Part shown: positions 43,315 to 49,000 of the stretch, in pieces
Layout of the letters: every line of letters starts with the position of its first letter
Numbering within the stretch: position 1 is the stretch's first letter
From: Adiantum capillus-veneris
Lineage: Eukaryota; Streptophyta; Polypodiopsida; Polypodiales; Pteridaceae
DNA: 49,000 bases
Reading direction: 5' to 3'
NCBI GenBank assembly: GCA_014529385.2
Contig: CM043953.1
Span: 71,015,372-71,064,371, forward strand
Position numbers and translations under genes: made by a program
The notes under the pieces: generated by a model
What the model was told of the DNA's origin: nothing
What the model saw: only the letters and a program-made list of their open reading frames with translations
The model's database searches: none

Positions 43315-43627
43315 AAATCTTGAAGTTGTCAAGTTTGATTATGTGCATTGCTATTGCAAGAGTCACTTTCCAAAAAGAAAAAGACTAGACAACGTGCAGT
43401 TGAACAGGCTTTTATTGCTTCTCAAAGAAAGGGTGGTAATAGCAATGCAACCACTTCTTATGGTTCTGCTGCAAGTGACAAAACTTATGTTCCCAATGCT
43501 TCTGCTAGCAGCACTTCGTCTGGAAATTCTAGTGATAAGGGCAAAAAGAAGATGCGTTGCCATTATTGTAAAGCTAATGATCACTTGATCAAGCAGTGTC
43601 CTAATTGAAGGCCAATGTTACGAATCT
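43315..43627 (+). repeat. Extra partial copy of the gag 3' part
   Basis: It repeats 42978-43290 at an offset of 337 bp: the same frame pieces and the same knuckle (CHYCKANDHLIKQCPN), the same end motif GAAGGCCAATGTTACGAA. It follows a stray 20-bp copy of that motif at 43297-43314. Confidence 0.9.
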
Positions 43628-43701
43628 AGTTTGCCTTTTAAATAATTTAGTAAACATTGATGTATGAAAATATTGTATTATGTACACAAACCTAGCATAT
43701 A

Positions 43702-43932
43702 TGTTACCATATACATGTGGTAGTGATGTGTGTGAACACACTAGGACTGTCTGGGCATTTTTTTCCTCTTTAGGAGGTTTTTTTCCCGGCCCGTGCATTG
43801 TATATACGCCCATCACTCTAGGGCTATCTATCTTTCCATTGCACATTAAGTAATACACTCTCTATTGTGTGTCTTGAGCTTCCTTTGTCTTCTCCAAGCT
43901 ATGTGTGTTTTCCTACAACCCTAATTCCAACA
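43702..43932 (+). repeat. Copia LTR, copy B
   Basis: It is 231 bp and aligns with 41785-42015 without gaps by eye. Confidence 0.85.
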
Positions 43933-43934
43933 AT

Positions 43935-43946
43935 TGGTATCAGAGC
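43935..43946 (+). other. Primer binding site, copy B
   Basis: TGGTATCAGAGC, in the same position as in copy A. Confidence 0.9.
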
Positions 43947-44295
43947 AAGTTGCGTCCTCCCGGGCTTAGTCACCAGCAACTCCAGCACACGCCTGCTCAC
44001 TTTCTTCGATTTCTGTGAGCTTTGGCGAGCATTTGTAGGTCGACAAAAATTTTAGACAAGCTCGTAGGGCTTAGTCTTCTCAGATTTTTGATTCGAGCTC
44101 ATTTCACACTCCGTTTACACTACAACCAGGTTTGCACAGGCAATTTCGTCATTTTGTGCAGAATTTCTATCAGTGCCAAATACTGCATAACAGGTCCCAT
44201 AGAGTCTATTGCGGGTTGTGCTATATAGCACGTGCTGGTCTCACTCAGTTTCTCCTCATTTCGGACAGTTTTCACATCAAGTGCACGCATTTTCC

Positions 44296-45188
44296 ATGGC
44301 TGACAACAACATAGATGTGTTCAAGATGTTTGCTGCTGAGGACACATTGGATGGAAAACAATTACCCTATGTGGGCTTACATGATGCAACATGTTTTTGT
44401 GTCAAAGGATGTTTGGAATATTGTGCAGGGCATTGATGTATGTCCTCGTTCTGAGGATGTAGGCGATGTTGAGGATGTTGCAGGTCTTGCTGGAAGGATT
44501 GTTGCTATTAGAGTTATTTTGCCTACGGTAGAACAAGCTCGTTGGGATGTAAAGGATACACAGGCTCATGCATTGATTGCGTTGTCTGTGAAGCGCACCA
44601 TTACTCCTCACATTCGTTCAGGGAAATCTGGAAAACAGGCTTGGGATATTCTGGCTGGTCTTTATGCAAGCCGCAATGAGGCAAAATTACATTGCTGCGT
44701 AAAGAGTTGGAATCGAAGATTATGCATGAGGAAGACGATATGGACACTTTCCTTGCTGGTGTCAAGGATATCAATGAGCAACTTATTTCTGCAGGTGAAG
44801 TCATTTCAGACAGTTCCCTTGTGCAGACTATTCATGATGCCTTACCAGATTCTTACCAAACTTTTACTGGTACTTGGAGACTTATGACCCAAGGAAATCC
44901 TGAAGTTGTCAAGTTTGATTATGTGCATTGCTATTGCAAGAGTCACTTTCCAAAAAGAAAAAGACTAGACAACGTGCAGTTGAACAGGCTTTTATTGCTT
45001 CTCAAAGAAAGGGTGGTAACAGTAATGCAACCACTTCTTATGGTTCTGCTGCAAGTGACAAAGCTTATGTTTCCAATGCTTCTGCTAGCAGCACTTCGTC
45101 TGGAAATTCTAGTGATAAGGGCAAAAAGAAGATGCGTTGCCATTATTGTACAGCTAATGATCACTTGATCAAGCAGTGTCCTAATTGA
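44296..45188 (+). pseudogene. Copia gag relic, copy B
   Basis: The structure and frame lesions are the same as in copy A. The reading stays open from the shifted frame at 44315 to 44887 (190 codons) because of a few substitutions. The knuckle reads CHYCTANDHLIKQC (Lys to Thr inside). The gag protein is not made as one piece. Confidence 0.85.
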
Positions 45189-45208
45189 AGGCCAATGTTA
45201 CGAAATTG

Positions 45209-45735
45209 GGCACCCTCCTGTTGTAGTGGTTAGCTGCAATTGGGATAGCTGGCGTAATGGTTAATTATGTGCTATCTATTTATTTTACAAATTGAGTTTA
45301 TGATGATTTTGTAGAGTGGAATGCGGGGAGTTGATAAAGAGGCGACGGCAATTACTCTTGGCCATTTTATATTTGCACAGTATCTTAGAACATCATTTCA
45401 ATAAGCCACTATGGCTCCGTAAATAGTTGTAGTGGGAACTCCCCTTATCGGTCATGGAAGAACTAATGAGCTTCACTCATTTACAAAAATGAAGTGGTTG
45501 TAAAAAGAGAGGCCTCAATTTTTGGCACCTTAAACTCAAAAATAATATATTAAATACCAACTCCACAAGAGAGGTGTCGTGGAGGTTGGGGCTAGATTTA
45601 GGCCTTTCTCTTGCAGATTCTCTTCTCTACTCTCTTATGCTATGGTTATTTTTTTGTGTACTGTCTAATCTAGTTTCCATCTCTTACACATCTCTTACAC
45701 TCTCTTACAAGCATGTCTATGTCAATTCTATGTTT

Positions 45736-45813
<78 letters not shown>

Positions 45814-45934
45814 ATAGTCTAGGTGTGAGTGTGTGTGCTTGGAAATTGGAAGAAGAGGTGGACAGGTTGATGGTGATGCTTGGGAGCTTGTGTTGAATAG
45901 TTAAAGCAGTCGATCTCCCCCTTCTTCTCCCAAC
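45209..45934 (+). other. Unresolved Copia LTR containing a TG array
   Basis: The segment ends ...TTCTCCCAACA (45935), one base before a PBS, so at least its last part is an LTR. The left end is not marked by a second copy. A TG array of 75 bp lies at 45738-45812. There is no coding. Confidence 0.5.
45738..45812. repeat. (TG)37 microsatellite inside a probable LTR
   Basis: It is a perfect TG array, 125 bp before the LTR end. A second, interrupted TG patch follows at 45824-45838. Confidence 0.95.
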
Positions 45935-45936
45935 AG

Positions 45937-45948
45937 TGGTATCAGAGC
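45937..45948 (+). other. Primer binding site of a third Copia family
   Basis: TGGTATCAGAGC follows CCCAACAG. The LTR before it is unlike those at 41.8 and 43.7 kb. A short gag-like frame (MAGRLTTDKL...) begins about 37 bp later. Confidence 0.85.
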
Positions 45949-45983
45949 AAAGGTTTCATTTCATGAGGAGTAATTATGTGAAC

Positions 45984-46118
45984 ATGGCGGGTCGATTAAC
46001 AACCGACAAGCTCATGTTAACGAGATCGAGAGACGTGGCAAGCTATTCTCGAAACAAGCGTAAGGAAGACGAAAATTTATCATCTATGCATCCAGGTTCT
46101 GCCAACCGGAGAGAGTAA
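45984..46118 (+). pseudogene. Short gag remnant after the PBS
   Basis: The 44-codon frame begins MAGRLTTDKLMLTRSRD and stops at TAA near 46116. It sits where gag starts in Copia elements, but it is too short to assign by content. The sequence beyond shows no gag. Confidence 0.35.
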
Positions 46119-46340
46119 TAGTATTTTTCAAATTGTTGGATTTTTGAATTATTTTCTTGTTTATTTTATTTATTTTCCTTCCTTCATCATGTGTTGCAAT
46201 TGACCATGTCACTTGAGATTTAAATATGGACACAAGTATAGTTGAATCGAGGGTCTCAACCGAATTTAGCTTTGGATTTTGCGAGAAAATTGGGAGGATA
46301 ATTCTCCGATAGAGACAGCTCATGATGCTCCTCATAAGTT
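46119..46340. other. Gene-free stretch
   Basis: Nothing is recognised apart from T-rich runs. Confidence 0.4.
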
Positions 46341-46352
46341 GAGTTGGTATCT

Positions 46353-46359
46353 AGAGAGA

Positions 46360-46424
<65 letters not shown>
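46353..46424. repeat. (AG)n microsatellite, one interruption
   Basis: A 72-bp array broken by a single AC at 46371-46372. Confidence 0.95.
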
Positions 46425-46426
<2 letters not shown>

Positions 46427-47330
46427 TTTTGATGGCACCATTTGCAAGCTCCCTATACATAAGTGCAAAAGAGGGAAATGCTTAAGAAAAAGGAGTGTGG
46501 GCACTACGCATATTTAGCTGGATATGTGGCTACCAGATAATAGCTGCATCAACATTATCGATTGATGGTGATGGCCCACTGAGGGCAATGGCGGAATCAT
46601 GCATGGTGTGCTCACAACCTTAAATGTACATTACCTACAAGGGCGTCATTCAATAGATGGGTCATGGCACAAAGGAGATCTAGTGGCGCTAATACGACAT
46701 GTAGTTTCTTTTCCTCTCTCTACAGCTGAACCCCAGAACTTTTCCCCACACTAACGCCCTGTGTCTTTGCTAGTTTTCGGCATTACCAAAGCTGCTTTCA
46801 CTGCAGTGTGCACTGAGCATGTGCTCTTCTCGCCTTCCAAGGCTTTCGCCTCCCTGCAGGCAAGTCGCAATCAAACGCGAGACGAGCTTGAGACATTAAA
46901 AGTACTGTAGCATGGGTACTGGTCAAAGCAATCCGATCACCATCTCCAGAGTCCACTCTCTCTCTTGCGCACGCTATTTTTGTCCAGCTCTAGAGGCTCG
47001 CTGCCATTTTCTTTTATTCTTCCCCCATGCATGCACATGTAGCTTAACTTAAAAAGTGCCCACTGCCTACTAAAGCATTGGTTGGCCGGGCCCACCACTC
47101 TCCACCCATTTTGACCGCCCACTGAGTCTCGGACTCTGAAGGACTTATCATCTTTACGAGCACAGTCACCCTTGGTAGGCTGCCGAACACCATTAAAAAC
47201 AAAGTAGTAAACAAATAAATTTTCTTTAATTCCTTGACCACCCATCATACCCCTTTTACATGCCACCATTGTCCAATAAATAAATAAATAAAAATGTGTC
47301 AGCTTAATATCATGTCATCTTCAAAAAAAA
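46425..47330. other. Gene-free stretch
   Basis: No gene is seen. Minus-strand open frames at 46937-47269 have no family motif. A short (AAAT)n lies at 47277-47292. Confidence 0.5.
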
Positions 47331-47339
47331 TGTCGGTTG

Positions 47340-47494
47340 AGGCAATGGAGAAAGGAGAAATTCTGCCCCAAAATATGAAAAAAAGGTATCAAAACCCGAA
47401 ACAAAATATCTAATTTTCTAAAGATTTTCTTTTGGAAATTTCAAGAAAAGGAATTTTGTATGTTTGGAAAAAAAATGAATTTTCCCAAAGAGTG
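47340..47494. repeat. Short TIR-like dispersed repeat, copy 3 (inverted)
   Basis: The reverse complement of 47400-47494 (gggaaaattcatttttt, ccaaacatacaaaattcctt, then gaaatttcc) matches 48699-48760. The left end is weak. Confidence 0.65.
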
Positions 47495-47954
<460 letters not shown>

Positions 47955-48105
47955 CACACACACACACAAACGTATACATATTGTATTCCTCGTGTGTGTT
48001 GGGAGTTGGTGCCTGCTCATTGTCTTGCTAGCCAAGCTATGCTCCACTAATGAGGATGACACGACGATGTCATTTGCCATCCTAGCAACTGCTCTACTAT
48101 CAACC

Positions 48106-48138
48106 CCGTCCCATGCTCTCCTCATCCCAAACTTAAAT

Positions 48139-48231
<93 letters not shown>

Positions 48232-48389
48232 GTTGAGTGTCCGTGTTGCCATCGTATGTGCTGCTGAACTTGCTGGCAAAGCTCTCCTCCTCCTATATCA
48301 TCATCATGTCGATGAGGTCTCTTGAAGTTCAGCTACTCATGTAGTCGAGCTACCCTTGTCCCATACTCTCCTGAGCCTGAACTTAAAGA

Positions 48390-48470
<81 letters not shown>
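48106..48470. repeat. Repeated unit with two long CT arrays
   Basis: A lead-in reading tcccat(g/a)ctctcct...acttaaa precedes a CT array twice: lead-in 48110 with CT 48143-48228, and lead-in 48359 with CT 48393-48470. The period is about 249 bp. Confidence 0.85.
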
Positions 48471-48477
<7 letters not shown>

Positions 48478-48558
48478 TGAGGATGATGATGATCATATCG
48501 GCAACATCTCTCTCTCTCAGCATGATGAGGATGATGATGATCATATCGGCGACATCTC
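48471..48558. repeat. Short tandem repeat of about 44 bp
   Basis: The block agcatgatgaggatgatgatgatcatatcggc(a/g)acatctc occurs twice with a CT spacer between copies. Confidence 0.9.
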
Positions 48559-48583
48559 CTACCACATGGTTTCATATCTTTCT

Positions 48584-48586
<3 letters not shown>

Positions 48587-48666
<80 letters not shown>
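48587..48666. repeat. (TG)n microsatellite with one break
   Basis: An 80-bp TG array with one slip (GG) at 48630-48631. Confidence 0.95.
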
Positions 48667-48671
<5 letters not shown>

Positions 48672-48684
48672 CATCAATCTCGGG

Positions 48685-48899
48685 CAGTGTTCGAGAAAAT
48701 CATTTTTCCAAACATACAAAATTCCTTTCCTTGAATTTGTCAAGAGGAAATTTTTACAAATTATGTTTTTTTTTTAAAAATTGCACTATTTTTCTCTATT
48801 TTGGAGTGGAAGTTCTCCCTTTCTCCTTGCTCTCAATCCACATTTTTGAAATTGAAATTGACATGATATTAAGCTGAGATAAATTTTTCCCAAACACTG
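48685..48899. mobile_element. MITE-like element with terminal inverted repeats
   Basis: The left end CAGTGTTCGAGAAAA and the right end (complement CAGTGTTTGGGAAAA) are inverted repeats with two mismatches over 15 bp. Length is 215 bp, AT-rich, without coding. Related copies are at 15440-15600, 23065-23284 and 47340-47494 (inverted). A CAGTG terminus would suit the hAT superfamily, but I see no 8-bp target duplication, so the class is open. Confidence 0.7.
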
Positions 48900-49000
48900 A
48901 AGATACAGAAAAAAAATCAAGTAAAAATTTCAATAAAATAGCGTAAACTATTAAAATTGCCAGTTATTTTGCAAAATTTCTATGGATTTTTCTTGAACCC

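Larger units (their letters stand above)
43628..45208 (+). mobile_element. Truncated Copia LTR-gag unit, copy B
   Basis: It is a direct duplicate of copy A, flank included: LTR 43702-43932, PBS 43935-43946, gag ATG 44296, knuckle stop near 45188. By eye there are only scattered substitutions. It ends at the same motif, then leaves the family (ttgggcaccctcctg). The shared frame lesions show that an already dead unit was copied. Confidence 0.9.

Noticed and set aside
45205-45260. Two tRNA A-box-like words (gtagtggttagc and gcgtaatggttaa)
   Set aside because: No B box or foldable cloverleaf follows.

Overview
The window is nuclear DNA of a land plant with a repeat-rich genome. I see one complete host gene, a NAC transcription factor at about 36.87-40.41 kb on the + strand. 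Most of the rest is decayed retrotransposons, small hairpin or terminal-inverted-repeat elements, and long perfect dinucleotide microsatellites. There are no bacterial operons, rRNA, tRNA genes or CRISPR arrays. The NAC gene, spliceosomal introns, initiator-Met-tRNA primer binding sites and plant Copia/Gypsy polyproteins establish a plant. The species cannot be fixed from this sequence. The Gypsy linker at 0.8-1.1 kb reminds me of elements from non-flowering plants, but that is only an impression.

Layout. 0.1-4.1 kb: a minus-strand Ty3/Gypsy element in pieces (gag, CCHC knuckle, protease, start of RT). 4.4-5.9 kb: a plus-strand Gypsy integrase with a chromodomain-like tail. 6.5-8.8 kb: a minus-strand Copia deletion derivative with both LTRs, PBS and PPT but only the RNase H end of pol. 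9.5-13.0 kb: a second, plus-strand Gypsy wreck with an internally deleted RT. 13.6-24.4 kb: fragments of a LINE family on both strands, interrupted by a 118-bp hairpin element, a 362-bp Harbinger-like MITE and composite microsatellites. 24.4-28.0 kb: a minus-strand Copia element retaining LTR, PBS, gag, protease, integrase and the start of RT. 28.7-32.1 kb: the longest LINE copy (ORF1 knuckle, endonuclease, reverse transcriptase). 32.1-36.9 kb: no gene seen. 36.9-40.4 kb: the NAC gene. 41.7-45.2 kb: a tandem duplication of a truncated Copia LTR-gag unit. 45.2-49.0 kb: another Copia LTR/PBS, several CT/GA/TG arrays and two copies of a 215-bp TIR family.

The NAC protein (about 455 aa in my model) has all five NAC subdomains and looks like the VND/NST/SMB (VNS) group, closest to SMB/BRN. 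Its promoter side has a clean TATA box and a probable 5' UTR intron. Intron 1 has tandem donors and tandem acceptors 3 nt apart, so four spliced forms would all stay in frame.

I did not find a new biological system such as a defence island or biosynthetic cluster. The most informative signals are the LINE 3'-end stem-loop shared by five copies on both strands, microsatellites carried inside LTRs, the duplicated LTR-gag unit, three inverted-repeat elements, and the NAC splice-site arrangement.
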